Positions 1 to 9,314 are shown, counted from the stretch's first letter. The stretch: DNA of 64,000 bases from Streptomyces spiroverticillatus (GCA_014650415.1 BMUX01000010.1:1-64000); one strand, 5' to 3'. Numbers and translations are program-made. The notes: a model not told the origin generated them from the sequence alone.

Positions 1-273
1 GCCGGAGAACGCGACCTGATCTTCATCGACGAGTCCGGTTTCGCCCCGACGATGCCCACCGGACACACCTGGTCACGGGTCGGGCAGCGAGCCGTGGTGC
101 CCAAGGAGGACACCCGGAACCGCCGGGTCAACGTCCTCGGCGCAAGAATCGTCGGCATGGAGCCGGACCTGCTCTGGCAGCGCACCGACGGCAAGATCGA
201 CGCAGCCGTGCCGCTGGACTTCGTCTGCGCCCGCCTCCGCGCCGAGAACGTACACACCACCGCAAACGGATGA
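1..273 (+). pseudogene. IS630-family transposase fragment
   Basis: The reading frame is open from the first base of the window to a TGA at 271-273, so the upstream part lies outside. It encodes the DDE_3-type core: an FIDESGF motif (second catalytic Asp region), followed by HTWSRVGQR and then RVNVLGARI, all typical of IS630 transposases. After VCARLRAENVH the protein ends abruptly, well before the final catalytic Glu region (LNPxExxW) expected for the family. I therefore read it as a 3'-truncated remnant rather than an active transposase. Confidence 0.75.
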
Positions 274-377
274 CGACACATCGCCTCCGCAGTGGGCTCA
301 GCACCATGGCGACACCATCTACCGATGCATTGACGACACCAGCAGGCACCACCATCTCCTCAGCGAGGTTGGACACC

Positions 378-622
378 GCGTGGTGAAAGCGAACCAGTTG
401 GCCGGGCCCCGCGCATGCTCAGCCAGCGCAGGTCTGCCGGCGTCAGCCGTGAAGCGACGGTCTTGATCAAGTGATCATCCAGGGTGAGGTGAGCACTGCG
501 CTGGCCTGCCCAGACCGTGACGGCGTGGTCGGCCATGGACTGCGCGAGGGAGTCCCGCAGGGCTCCGGGCACCAAGGTGAGCTCTCCGCCGGGTGGAACC
601 CGGGCCTCGAACTCCAAGGTGC
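378..622 (-). pseudogene. Probable transposase C-terminal remnant
   Basis: On the minus strand a stretch encodes GTLEFEARVPPGGELTL, then AVTVWAGQRSAHLTLDD, HLIKTVASRL and MRGARPTG. This resembles the C-terminal beta-barrel (Mu-transposase-like) segment that ends several Streptomyces integrase-core transposases. No catalytic core is present and there is no credible start. It sits next to the IS630 fragment at the window edge, in keeping with a graveyard of insertion sequences. The family assignment is from remembered sequence patterns only. Apart from this I see no gene between 274 and 750. Confidence 0.4.
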
Positions 623-750
623 CGGATCCTGCTCCTGGCCGCGCTCGTCCTGCTGTTCGTCCTCCTCGGCAGTCGTCTCGCAGAACCTGATCCGGTTCGC
701 GGCCCGAACGGGGCACGCTGTCGGGGTCGGGGTCGGGGCAGGGACAGACG

Positions 751-1680
751 TCAGTCCCGGGCAGCCGGAGTAGAGGGAGCAGCAGGAGAAAGCCGAACAG
801 CGACATGCTGGGCAGCCCGGTTGAAGGCGAGGATCTCCGGGGCGGTATTGCTGACGAGCCAGGTGGGTGCCCATTCCAGGGGCGGTGCATCGGTCAGCGG
901 CACATAGGTGACGCCGGGGCGCGCGTAGAAGCGTGACACCTGGGCGCCCATGACGAAGGTGCCTTCGTCGGCGTCTATCAGCGCGAGGGCCTCCTGGAGC
1001 GTTTCGAACTGGGGGCCCGAAGCAATGGGGCGGCCCGCAGGCGTCCGGCAGGGTGTGCGGTCTGCACGCCAGTAGTCGGGAAAGGCTTCGGCCACCTGCA
1101 GCATCTTGACCGCGGCCAGGTCTTCCAGCGAGACGCTGTCCCGGCGGGCGAGCGGGTGGCCGGACGACACTCCCAGCACTCGGGGTTCGGAGAAGAGGAC
1201 CGGTCCGGTGACCATGTCGGGTTCGTGGTGCGGCAGGCTCACGACCAGGAGGTCGACGTCGCCCGCCCGCAACCGCCGGAGGCCGTCGACGATCTGCATC
1301 TCCCTCAGGCGGGCCCGCCAGCCGGGTTGCCCCTGGTCGAAGAGCCGAGCGGCCTGTGCCAAGAGCTGTCCCGCGGCGGCGCCGAGGAACCCGACCCTGA
1401 GAAGGCGATCAATGCCGCGGGCGGCATTGATCGCCTTCTCCACGCCTGCCTCGATCTGGTCGTAGCCCGGGCGCACGTCCGCGTGCAGCAGTCGGCCTGC
1501 TTCGGTGAGGCAGACATGACGGCTGCTGCGTTCGAACAGCGGTGTGCCGATGCGTCGTTCCAACCTCTTGATGGTCTGGCTGATCCGGGCGGTGCTGACG
1601 TGCAGGCGTTCAGCCGTGCGGCCGAAGTGCAACTCCTCAGCCAGCGTCAGAAACGCCTCCAGTTCAAGCCGCTCCAGCAC
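751..1680 (-). CDS. LysR-family transcriptional regulator
   Basis: A 309-residue DNA-binding regulator of usual LysR length. The N-terminal winged HTH (residues about 1-60; LEAFLTLAEELHFGRTAERL, then ISQTIKRLERRIGTPLFER) is followed by a periplasmic-binding-protein-like effector domain (LRVGFLGAAAGQL onwards). The GTG start at 1680 is preceded by GGAGGAAC. It is divergent from the oxidoreductase run starting at 1922 and probably controls it in response to an aromatic or quinone-like compound; the inducer is unknown. The coding sequence contains a perfect 20-bp inverted repeat at 1399-1440. The last 30 or so residues are Pro/Ala rich. Confidence 0.9.
   Translation of the reverse strand: MLERLELEAFLTLAEELHFGRTAERLHVSTARISQTIKRLERRIGTPLFERSSRHVCLTEAGRLLHADVRPGYDQIEAGVEKAINAARGIDRLLRVGFLGAAAGQLLAQAARLFDQGQPGWRARLREMQIVDGLRRLRAGDVDLLVVSLPHHEPDMVTGPVLFSEPRVLGVSSGHPLARRDSVSLEDLAAVKMLQVAEAFPDYWRADRTPCRTPAGRPIASGPQFETLQEALALIDADEGTFVMGAQVSRFYARPGVTYVPLTDAPPLEWAPTWLVSNTAPEILAFNRAAQHVAVRLSPAAPSTPAARD
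1399..1440. repeat. Perfect 20-bp inverted repeat inside lysR gene
   Basis: GAGAAGGCGATCAATGCCGC (1399-1418) is followed by GG and then by its exact reverse complement (1421-1440). The palindrome lies entirely within coding sequence, in the linker between the HTH and effector domains, where it encodes EKAINAARGIDRLL on the minus strand. A 20/20 match with a 2-nt centre is far beyond chance and could form a cruciform or a very stable mRNA hairpin. Confidence 0.9.
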
Positions 1681-1694
1681 TCGTTCCTCCGGAA

Positions 1695-1711
1695 GTTAAA
1701 TCCACCTTAAC
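1695..1711. promoter_or_regulatory. Candidate LysR operator GTTAA-N7-TTAAC
   Basis: A perfect dyad, GTTAA (1695-1699) and TTAAC (1707-1711), lies 15 bp upstream of the lysR start in the 241-bp divergent gap between 1680 and 1922. It is A/T-rich against a G/C-rich background and has the size and position expected of a LysR box that serves both autoregulation and activation of the divergent oxidoreductase gene. Binding is inferred. Confidence 0.5.
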
Positions 1712-1921
1712 GACCGTTGCACTATGCCAGCTTGTTGGCTCATCGGACCCGTAGGAGTCTGAACGGGCCTGCTCAGCAAGGCACTTGCACTCCCCGCTAG
1801 AGGCTCCCGGCTCGTCGTTCCGGCCCTGGGCCCTCCCCTGCGGACACGGTACTTCCGCTTTTTCCACGCGCACAGCCGCCCCACTGCGGACGGCGTGCCG
1901 GACACACAAAGGAACCTCACT

Positions 1922-2857
1922 ATGCGCGCCATCGGGCAGGACTCCTTCGGCGGACCTGGCGTCCTGAAGATCGTGGAGGTACCGCGCCCTGTGCCCGGCC
2001 CCGCCGAGGTGCTCGTCCGGGTGCGTGCGGCGGGGGTGAACCCGACCGACTGGTGGCACCGGGCCACCGGAGGACTGGCGGGTGACGTACCGATCTGCCT
2101 GGGCTGGGACGTGTCCGGTGTGGTCGAAGCCGCCGGGCCGGGTGTCACCCTGTTCGGTTCCGGTGACGAGGTGTTCGGCATGCCGCGTCAGCCTGCTCCG
2201 GCCGGCACCTACGCCGAGTACGTGCTCTCGCCCGCCCGGCACCTGGTTCCCAAGCCGCCGGGGCTCTCCCACGTGGAGGCCGCGGCCCTCCCCCTCGCCG
2301 CGCTCACCGCATGGCAGGCCCTGGTCGACACGGCCGACCTGCGTGCCGGCCAGAGGGTGCTGGTCCATGCCGCGGCCGGTGGCGTCGGACATCTGGCCGT
2401 GCAGATCGCCAAGGCACGTGGCGCACACGTCATCGGGACCGCGCGCTCCGTCAACCATGACTTCGTCCGAGGACTGGGCGCCGACGAGGTCATCGACTAC
2501 ACCCGCACCGACTTCTCCGAAGCCGCCCAGAACGTCGACGTCGTCATCGACACCATCGGCGGCGACTACGGGCCGCGCTCCCTGAAGACCCTGAGCCCGG
2601 GCGGCATCGTCGTCTCGCTCGCCTCCCCCGCCGAGGCTCACCTGGCGAACCGGGCCCGAGCGCTCGGACTGCGTGCCGTCTTCATGATCACCGAAGCCGA
2701 CCAGGCGGGAATGAAGGAGATCGCCTCCCTCGCCGCGTCCCACCGACTGCGGGTACGCGTCGACACGGTCCTGCCGCTCGAACACGCGGCCAAGGCCCAC
2801 GAGATCGGCGAGACGGGCCGTACCACCGGAAAGATCGTGCTCACCGTCTCCGGCTGA
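1922..2857 (+). CDS. NADP-dependent quinone-type oxidoreductase (MDR superfamily)
   Basis: A 311-residue zinc-independent medium-chain reductase. The N-terminal GroES-like domain (GGPGVLKIVEVPRP, VRAAGVNPTDWW) is followed by the Rossmann signature VHAAAGGVGHLAVQIAKA, which binds NADPH. It probably reduces quinones or alpha,beta-unsaturated carbonyls in the cytoplasm. I chose ATG 1922, preceded by AAAGGAAC, over an ATG nine codons upstream, because MDR homology begins at MRAIGQDSFGG. It heads a co-directional run of five genes (1922-6533) with gaps of 63, 44, 104 and 267 bp, so it is probably the first gene of a detoxification operon controlled by the divergent LysR regulator. Confidence 0.9.
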   Translation: MRAIGQDSFGGPGVLKIVEVPRPVPGPAEVLVRVRAAGVNPTDWWHRATGGLAGDVPICLGWDVSGVVEAAGPGVTLFGSGDEVFGMPRQPAPAGTYAEYVLSPARHLVPKPPGLSHVEAAALPLAALTAWQALVDTADLRAGQRVLVHAAAGGVGHLAVQIAKARGAHVIGTARSVNHDFVRGLGADEVIDYTRTDFSEAAQNVDVVIDTIGGDYGPRSLKTLSPGGIVVSLASPAEAHLANRARALGLRAVFMITEADQAGMKEIASLAASHRLRVRVDTVLPLEHAAKAHEIGETGRTTGKIVLTVSG

Positions 2858-2920
2858 CCCTCCGGAGCACACCGTTCCGGAATCCCCGGCCTCTGGCCCC
2901 TTTGTCACGAGAGCAGGACC

Positions 2921-3538
2921 ATGCGCCTTTTCCTTTCCTCCTGGAAGCTCGGAGACTCCCCCGACCTACTGGACGACCTCGCAGGCGGTGCCAGAGCCGC
3001 AGCCGTTGTCGGCAACGCGCTGGATGCCCTCCCCGGCCCGCACAGGCAACAGGCAACCAACCGGGAGACGGCGATGCTCCGCGACCGCGGCTACCAGGTG
3101 ACCGAGGTGGACCTGAGAGACCACTTCGGTGACGCAGACACGCTCGCCGAACGGCTGTCCGCCTTCGGCGTCATCTGGGTCCACGGCGGCAACCCGTTCG
3201 TCCTGCGGCTGGCAATGGCCCTCAGCGGCGCCGACGACATCCTGACCGACCTGCTGCATCGCGACGCCCTCGTCTACGCCGGCTGGAGCGCCGGCGCATG
3301 CGTCCTGTCACCCAGCCTGCGCGGCCTCGAACTCGTCGACGACCCCGACGACGCCGTCACCGCCTACGGCCAACAAGTGCACTGGGAAGGTCTCGGCCTC
3401 CTGGACTACGCCTTCGTTCCCCACTACCGCTCGCCGATCCCCGAGAGCGAGTCGATCGAGCGCGTCGTGGAGCGCTACGACCGCGAAAGGGTCCTTTACC
3501 GCGTCTTCCGCGACGGCGAGGTCACCGTCGTCACCTGA
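2921..3538 (+). CDS. Peptidase E-like protein (family S51)
   Basis: A 205-residue member of the S51/class-I glutamine-amidotransferase-like fold. The nucleophile elbow is GWSAGAC, with Ser as nucleophile. It is preceded by the HGGNPFVLR strand-loop that shapes the active site in peptidase E and cyanophycinase, and VPHYRSP may supply the His region. Family members cleave N-terminal Asp dipeptides or related acidic substrates; the substrate here is unknown. It lies 63 bp after the MDR gene and 44 bp before the AhpD-like gene, so it is probably co-transcribed. Confidence 0.85.
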   Translation: MRLFLSSWKLGDSPDLLDDLAGGARAAAVVGNALDALPGPHRQQATNRETAMLRDRGYQVTEVDLRDHFGDADTLAERLSAFGVIWVHGGNPFVLRLAMALSGADDILTDLLHRDALVYAGWSAGACVLSPSLRGLELVDDPDDAVTAYGQQVHWEGLGLLDYAFVPHYRSPIPESESIERVVERYDRERVLYRVFRDGEVTVVT

Positions 3539-3582
3539 CCGCCACACCCATCAATCCGCATCACCCCTCGAAGGAGAACCCT

Positions 3583-4026
3583 GTGACATCCGTCCGGCTG
3601 CCCGTCGACAAGCTCGCCCCGCACATCAACCGCGCGCTCAACGCGCTCGACGCCGCCTCCCGGAAAGTCAGCCTCGAACCTGCGCTGCTGGAACTGGTAC
3701 GGGCACGCGTCTCCCAGCTCAACGGCTGCGCCTACTGCGTCGATCTCCACACCAGGGACGCACGAACGGGAGGCGAGAGCGAGCAGCGCCTTTACGCACT
3801 GCCCGTATGGCGCGAAACGCCCTTCTTCACCGACCGCGAGCGGGCCGCCCTGGAGCTGGCCGAAGCGGCCACCCGCCTCACCGACGGCCCCGTGACCGAC
3901 GACGTGTACGACCGGGCGGCAGCCGAATTCACCGAAGTCGAACTCGCCGAGCTGATCTGGACCATCACCGTGATCAACACCTGGAACCGGCTCGGCGCCA
4001 CCGCCCGGCCCTGGCCGCTCGGCTGA
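3583..4026 (+). CDS. AhpD-like / carboxymuconolactone decarboxylase family protein
   Basis: A 147-residue all-helical protein with the redox motif NGCAYCVDLHTRDA, the CxxC plus downstream His of AhpD-type alkylhydroperoxidases. Typical members reduce peroxides or act as small thiol-dependent redox proteins. The GTG start at 3583 is well spaced behind AAGGAGAA; a longer in-frame ORF reaching back to 3298 overlaps the S51 gene and is not convincing. It is about the same size as the second AhpD-like protein at 9435-9905, and both share the WREx-F-x-ERAALEL-E segment, so the two are paralogues. Confidence 0.9.
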   Translation: MTSVRLPVDKLAPHINRALNALDAASRKVSLEPALLELVRARVSQLNGCAYCVDLHTRDARTGGESEQRLYALPVWRETPFFTDRERAALELAEAATRLTDGPVTDDVYDRAAAEFTEVELAELIWTITVINTWNRLGATARPWPLG

Positions 4027-4130
4027 CACAGGTCACGGCCGGACCGCCACACCGCTGGCACAACCACCCAGGACCCCGGCCCAGTCAAAAACGCATCACC
4101 CTTTGGGCATAAGTGAAGTGGAGTTTCCCC

Positions 4131-5045
4131 ATGCGCGTCTTCCTCACCGGGGCCACCGGCTACCTGGGCGGTTCGGTCGCTGATCGGCTGCTGCGCTCCG
4201 GACACCAGGTCGAAGGTCTCGTCCGTACCCAGGACAAGGCCCGCGAACTGGAGCGCCGAGGCATCACCCCCGTCCTCGGCACGCTCGACGACGGCGCACT
4301 GCTCACCGCACGAGCTCGTGCGGCCGACGCGGTCGTCAACGCCGCAGACAGCGACCACCGAGCAGCCGCCGAGGCACTCGTCCACGGGCTGGCGGGCACC
4401 GGCCGCCCCCTGGTGCACACCAGCGGCTCCAGCATCGTCAGCACCGACTCCCGCGGTGCGGCCGCGGACGAGATCTTCACCGAGGAGATGATCGTCGCCC
4501 CGGGGTCGAGCTGGCGGCCCGTCAAGGAGAAGGAGGCTCGCGTCGCCCTCGACCGCTTCGTCCTGGACGCGGCGAGCAGCGGCGTGCGCTCGGTCGTACT
4601 GTGCAACTCCCTTGTCTACGGGCGCGGCCGGGGCATGGCGCGCGACAGCGTGCAGATTCCCGTACTCGCCCGGCAAGCCCGCGACAGTGGAGTCGCGCGG
4701 TACATCGGTGAGGGCCGCAACATCTGGTCGACCGTGCACATCGACGACATGGCCGACCTCTACCTGTACGCCCTCACCGACGCGCCGGCCGGATCCTTCT
4801 ACTTCGTCGAGAGCGGCGAAGCCTCGTTCGCCGACATCTGCACCGCGCTCGCCTCGGCACTCGGCCTCGGCCCCGCCGAATCCTGGGACGCGGAGACCGC
4901 CTTCGCCTTCTGGGGGCACGAACTCGCCTCGTACGTACTCGCCTCCAACAGCCGAGTACGAAGCGGAGCGGCCCAACTGGGCTGGCACCCCGCACACTCC
5001 TCCGTCCTGGACTGGATCGAGAAGGAATACCGGCACTCCCAGTGA
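4131..5045 (+). CDS. NAD(P)-dependent epimerase/SDR (atypical)
   Basis: A 304-residue extended or atypical short-chain dehydrogenase. It opens with the nucleotide-binding glycine motif TGATGYLGG (residues about 6-14), continues with VVNAADSDH and HTSGSSIV in the usual Rossmann positions, and carries SLVYGRG where SDRs place the catalytic Tyr region. The ATG at 4131 is preceded by GTGGAG; an alternative GTG lies six codons earlier. It is the fourth gene of the co-directional set and is probably a reductase or epimerase of a small molecule that the following MFS protein exports. The substrate cannot be read from sequence. Confidence 0.85.
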   Translation: MRVFLTGATGYLGGSVADRLLRSGHQVEGLVRTQDKARELERRGITPVLGTLDDGALLTARARAADAVVNAADSDHRAAAEALVHGLAGTGRPLVHTSGSSIVSTDSRGAAADEIFTEEMIVAPGSSWRPVKEKEARVALDRFVLDAASSGVRSVVLCNSLVYGRGRGMARDSVQIPVLARQARDSGVARYIGEGRNIWSTVHIDDMADLYLYALTDAPAGSFYFVESGEASFADICTALASALGLGPAESWDAETAFAFWGHELASYVLASNSRVRSGAAQLGWHPAHSSVLDWIEKEYRHSQ

Positions 5046-5312
5046 TGGGCTCCCCCACCGGCATCCGACCGCGTGAGCGATGCGCAAGGGGGCGGCGCGG
5101 GCTGCCCGAACGGAGGCGTGCGAGGGGACCGTGCGCGCGCCGCTCGTCGCACTCCGACCCAGACACCGGCTTCACAGCAGCTTCTGCCCACCCCGACGGC
5201 ACAGACCCCCTGCGAGAGCGATGCTCCTGCCGCTCCACGGCGAAGCGGCTCGCCCACCGCGTCGCCCAACGGTTTCAGTTCAACCCCGCACCCAATCACG
5301 GTCAGGGACACG

Positions 5313-6533
5313 ATGAAGCTACTACCACCTGCAGGACCCCAACGCACCCTCGCACTGGCCCAGTTGAGCAACTCCGTCGGCGACGGGGCGTTCTACGTGA
5401 CCTCCGCGCTCTACTTCACCCAGGTCGTCGGCCTCGCCCCCACCAGGACCGGCCTCGGCCTCGCGGTGGCCTGGGCCATCGGCTCGATCGTCGGAATACC
5501 TCTCGGACGCCTCGCGGACCGCAGGGGCCCGCGCGGCACGGCAGCACTGCTCGCCCTCGCGACCAGTGCTGCCGTGGCCGCCTTCCTTGCCGTACGGGAC
5601 TTCCTGCCGTTCCTCCTGGCCGCCTGCCTCTACGCCACCGCGCAGTCCGGCCTGGCTGCCGCCAGGCAGGCACTCCTCGCCGGTCTGATCGCCAAAGAAG
5701 AACGCACCGGCGCGCTCGCCCACCTCCAGTCCACCCTCAATGCGGGCCTCGCCATCGGTGCGGCACTCGGTGGCCTTGCCCTCTCCGCCGGGACCCGCAG
5801 CGCCTACCTGGCCGCCTTCGCAGCCGACGCGGCGAGCTTCCTGCTCTGCGCGCTTGTCCTGCTGCGCCTGCCGACGGTGGCCCCGCTCCCCACCCCCAAA
5901 GGGGTCAAACTCGCGGTACTGCGCGACCGCCCGTACGCCGTCCTCACCCTCCTCAACATGGTGCTGCTGCTGCGGATGCCCCTGCTCAGCCTCGGCCTGC
6001 CCCTGTGGATCACCGAACGCACCACCGCCCCCGCCTGGCTGGTCTCCGCACTCTTCCTCCTCAACACCGTCGCAGTCATGCTCTTCCAGGTCCGCACCGC
6101 CCGCTCCGTCACCAGCACACCCACAGCGGTCAAGGCCCTCCGCAGCTCTGGTGCCCTCATGCTCCTCACCTGCACGGTCTTCGCCCTCTCCGCAGGAACG
6201 CCGACCTGGGCGGCCGTCACCGTCCTGCTCGCGGGCTCCGCACTGCTGGTCGCCGGGGAGATGCTCCAGTCCGCGGGCTCCTGGCAACTCGGCTTCGAAC
6301 TCGCCCCGGACGACCGGATCGGCGAGTACCAGGCCTTCTTCGGCACCGGCGTCACCGTCGCCCGTACCCTCGGACCCCTGGCGCTCACCACTCTGCTGAC
6401 AGGCGTAGGAACCTTGGGCTGGCTCCTGCTCGGCACGCTCTTCCTGGCCGCTTCCCTCGCCATGGGCCCCACGGCCCGCCGGGCCACCGCAGCCCGCCCG
6501 CTCACGGCGCCCTCGGTGATCAAGGCAGCCTGA
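5313..6533 (+). CDS. MFS transporter
   Basis: A 406-residue polytopic membrane protein with about 12 hydrophobic segments. The family-typical motif A region is IPLGRLADRRGPRG, between the second and third segments. Start chosen at ATG 5313 (MKLLPPAGPQ), because the longer in-frame extension back to 5073 is rich in Arg/Thr/Pro and has no membrane character. The resulting 267-bp gap before it (5046-5312) contains nothing I recognise. Probably a drug or metabolite exporter closing the oxidoreductase set. Confidence 0.85.
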   Translation: MKLLPPAGPQRTLALAQLSNSVGDGAFYVTSALYFTQVVGLAPTRTGLGLAVAWAIGSIVGIPLGRLADRRGPRGTAALLALATSAAVAAFLAVRDFLPFLLAACLYATAQSGLAAARQALLAGLIAKEERTGALAHLQSTLNAGLAIGAALGGLALSAGTRSAYLAAFAADAASFLLCALVLLRLPTVAPLPTPKGVKLAVLRDRPYAVLTLLNMVLLLRMPLLSLGLPLWITERTTAPAWLVSALFLLNTVAVMLFQVRTARSVTSTPTAVKALRSSGALMLLTCTVFALSAGTPTWAAVTVLLAGSALLVAGEMLQSAGSWQLGFELAPDDRIGEYQAFFGTGVTVARTLGPLALTTLLTGVGTLGWLLLGTLFLAASLAMGPTARRATAARPLTAPSVIKAA

Positions 6534-6683
6534 CGTCACACCACCGATCACCGGCTGCAAGCCATGCTCGACAGGGCGAACGATGGCGCCCGACGGCTCG
6601 CCCGCCACTACGAACAATTCATCAATACCTGGACTCAGGCGTGGCCACATCCTCCCACCGCCGGCTGACCTGAACTGGGTTTC

Positions 6684-7256
6684 GTGGCGGCTCAGAAGCC
6701 GGGCACGATCGCCTCGGCAGACGGGAAGGCACTGTTCCGATACCTGCACCCCGAACGCCCGGTGTCCCAGGTGGCCCGGGACCTCGGAATCCACAAGGAA
6801 GCCCTGTACGACCACGCCGTCAAACGGCAGCCCCGTCGAGCGCCTGCGGCACCACCTGGCCACGCTTGGCCAGAAGATCATCGACCAGCCGGAACTCCAC
6901 ATCGTTCTGCGCGAACTGGATCTTCGGGCCCGGCGCGGCCCCGAGCTGCGGGAGATCATCACCAGCCAGGAAGAGGGCTGGCGGAGCCCGCTGCACGTTC
7001 TGCCGGGTCGCCTCCGGGTCATCATCATCGGCGGAGGCATCAGCGGCCTGTGATGGGCGCAGGGTCTGCCTACCGCCGGAATCGACGTCGCAGTGTACGA
7101 GCGCGACACCGCGTCCGATGCACGGATGCAGGGATACCGGCTCAGCATCGAACCGGTCGGCAGCCGGGCGCTGCACGACTGCCTGCCCTCTGGCAGATTC
7201 TGGTGGCCACCGCCGGTGATCCCGGGCCCGGCATGGGGGTGTTCACCGAGGAATGA
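6684..7256 (+). pseudogene. Decayed regulator/transposase piece plus FAD-monooxygenase fragment
   Basis: Three coding fragments can be stitched together across frames. First, VSQVARDLGIHKEALYDH is a helix-turn-helix (TetR- or OrfA-like). Second, VERLRHHLATLGQKIIDQPELHIVLREL resembles a TetR C-terminal segment. Third, from about 7012, VIIIGGGISGL is an FAD-binding glycine motif broken by an in-frame TGA (7051-7053), then AGIDVAVYERDTASDARMQG, a typical flavoprotein monooxygenase N-terminus. A further frameshift near 7185 leads to LWQILVATAGDPGPGMGVFTEE. The remnant is probably a tetR-monooxygenase pair reduced to fragments. The exact family of the first piece is uncertain. Confidence 0.5.
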
Positions 7257-7257
7257 C

Positions 7258-7598
7258 GGCTACTGATGTGGGAAGACGCCCTGCCTGCAAGGCGAGCCGC
7301 CGAGTCGCACGACGTCCGCCCAATACCCCCACGCGGTTAGCGAGTCCGTGACGCGGACGGGCCAGGGGCGCAGCCTGAATCTACAGTGTCCCGGCCAGCG
7401 GGGTGGCGGTGAGGCTTGGGCTCCCGCCAGTTGGCCACGGGCTTCGTCAGCCGCCCGGCTGTCCCTTGGGGAGGTTTGGCGCGCCTCACGCGGGTGCTGA
7501 TCCGCTCTTTGAACCTCCGCGTCACTGATCCGGAACCCGCCAAGCGAGCCGTGCTCGATCCACAACGCCCGCCAGGATCGGGGACGGGCCGCGAGCGG
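7258..7598. other. Intergenic stretch, no supported gene
   Basis: About 340 bp between the monooxygenase fragment and the 3' end of the DHA2 exporter. Open frames exist on both strands, but they are Arg/Pro-rich, have no ribosome-binding site and show no recognisable family signature. I see no clear terminator or repeat. Confidence 0.5.
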
Positions 7599-9314
7599 CT
7601 ACCTGCTCTCCGGGCCGGCCGGCGCCGTCCCGCTGTCCATGGCGTTGACCTTCCCGGAGGGCCGGCCGTGGTCCTCATTTCCCTGCTCTGGCCGCCTCGT
7701 CGGGCTGAACGGGTGACGGCGAAGGGGGGCCGAAGGCTCGTGCAGATGGCGTCGTAGACGGGGTGCTGGTCGTACTTCCCGTCGAAGCACCGATACGACC
7801 AGTGGGGGCTCCAACAGCCAGCCGTGGGCCGTGTGTTGTCGCTGGTGCGGTGCCACGGTGGTCTGCCGCAACAGGGCGAAGGCCAGTGCCGCGCCAACGG
7901 CCAGCAGCCCCGCACACAGCGGCATGGCCCTGCGGAACGACGTATCGAAGGCGGCGCCCGACCGGTAGGGGTCCGGCCCCATCCCGACAAGGAGCGGTAG
8001 CGCCGCCACGGCCACGAGGCCGGCCGCCCTGGCCGCGGCGTTGTTGATGCCGCTTGCCAGCCCGGCGTTCGAGGCGTCCACCGAGGCCAGCAGAGTCATG
8101 GTCAGCGGGGCGACGAGGACGACCATGCCGGTTCCCATCACCACGAGCGCGGGCAGGACGTCGGCCGCGTAGGACGCGCCCGGCCCGACCCGACGCATCA
8201 TCACCATGCCCGCGCCGCATACCAATGGTCCGAGCGTGAGCGGGATCCGGGGCCCGAGGCGCTGGGCGAGTGCCCCCGAGCCGGAGGAGAACAGCAGCAT
8301 CAGCACGGTGGTGGGCAGCATGGCCGCGCCGGCGGCCAGGGCCGAGTACCTGACGACGATCTGCAGTTGCAGCGCGGTCAGGAAGAAGAATCCGCCGGTG
8401 CCCGCGTAGACACACAGTGTGATCAGGTTGATGGTGGTGAACTGCCGGGAGGAGAAGATCGCCGGCGGCATCATGGGGTCGGCGCTGCGTCGCTCCAAGT
8501 GGAGGAAGACAGCGCCGCAGACGACGCCGCCGACCGCCGCGGCGACGGCTACGAAACCACCGTCGCGTGCCGCGGTCAGTGCGTAGGTGGTCAGGGCGAG
8601 GGCCAGGGCGCCCAGGACGGCACCGGGTACGTCGAAGGCCCGACGCTCCCGGCCGGCAACACCTGTGGCCACCCCCGTTTCCTCGCGCGGCCCGCCCGTG
8701 GACTCCGGGACGTGCCGCAGTGCGACGGGCACGCACACGAGCGCCGGGACGATGCTCAGCAGAAACGTCCAGCGCCAGCCGGGGCCGTCGACCAGCCACC
8801 CGCCGAGGAACGGCCCGAGGGCTGCCGCGACCCCGCCGAAGCCGGACCACAGACCGATTGCACGCGGCCGGTCGTCCGGGTGGAAGGAGGCCTCGATGAT
8901 CGCGAGCGAGCCGGGAGTGAGCAGCGCGCCGCCGATGCCCTGCAGCGCCCGGGCGACGATCAGTGTGCCGGCGTCTGGGACGAGCCCGCACAGCAGCGAG
9001 GCGACTGCGAACCATACGACGCCCACGACGAAGATTCGCCGTCGCCCGAGCCGGTCGCCCAGGGAGCCGCCCAGCAGGATCAGGCCCGCGAGGGTCAGCA
9101 TGTAGGCGTTCACCGTCCACTGGAGCACGGCGAGGTCGGCACCGAAGTCCAGGCCGATGCGCGGCAGCGCGACATTGGTGACGGTGGAGCCGAGCAGGAC
9201 CACGCTCGATCCCAGCACCGTCGCGAGCAGGGTCCACCTGCCCCGGGCACTGGCGATCCGGAGCGAGGGAACGGGGTCGGGGGCGGATTCGTCAGCGGCG
9301 GCAGAGTGCCTCAT
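7599..9314 (-). CDS. DHA2-type MFS drug exporter
   Basis: A 571-residue transporter with about 14 hydrophobic segments. Family motifs are LQWTVNAYMLTLAGLILLGG, GDRLGRRRIF (motif A) and the motif-C-like run PGSLAIIEASF. DHA2 proteins exchange protons for lipophilic drugs, dyes or antibiotics. The ATG at 9314 follows AGGA. The last 80 or so residues after FALLRQTTVAPH are Arg/Pro-rich and unlike membrane protein, suggesting a 3' frameshift that added a nonsense tail. It lies 120 bp downstream of the AhpD-like gene (9435-9905) on the same strand and is probably driven by the ECF-type promoter at 9943-9969. Confidence 0.88.
   Translation of the reverse strand: MRHSAAADESAPDPVPSLRIASARGRWTLLATVLGSSVVLLGSTVTNVALPRIGLDFGADLAVLQWTVNAYMLTLAGLILLGGSLGDRLGRRRIFVVGVVWFAVASLLCGLVPDAGTLIVARALQGIGGALLTPGSLAIIEASFHPDDRPRAIGLWSGFGGVAAALGPFLGGWLVDGPGWRWTFLLSIVPALVCVPVALRHVPESTGGPREETGVATGVAGRERRAFDVPGAVLGALALALTTYALTAARDGGFVAVAAAVGGVVCGAVFLHLERRSADPMMPPAIFSSRQFTTINLITLCVYAGTGGFFFLTALQLQIVVRYSALAAGAAMLPTTVLMLLFSSGSGALAQRLGPRIPLTLGPLVCGAGMVMMRRVGPGASYAADVLPALVVMGTGMVVLVAPLTMTLLASVDASNAGLASGINNAAARAAGLVAVAALPLLVGMGPDPYRSGAAFDTSFRRAMPLCAGLLAVGAALAFALLRQTTVAPHQRQHTAHGWLLEPPLVVSVLRREVRPAPRLRRHLHEPSAPLRRHPFSPTRRPEQGNEDHGRPSGKVNAMDSGTAPAGPESR

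Noticed and set aside
2905..2930. TGTCACG near the S51 peptidase start as an ECF41-like site
   Set aside because: No GGTC at the required 16-nt spacing, and it would lie over the start codon.
5073..5312. 80-residue N-terminal extension of the MFS transporter
   Set aside because: Low-complexity Arg/Thr/Pro sequence without membrane character; the family start is at 5313.
6534..6560. CGTCACA followed by 16 nt, as a further ECF41-like site
   Set aside because: The -10 position reads GCAA, not GGTC, and no gene follows at a sensible distance.
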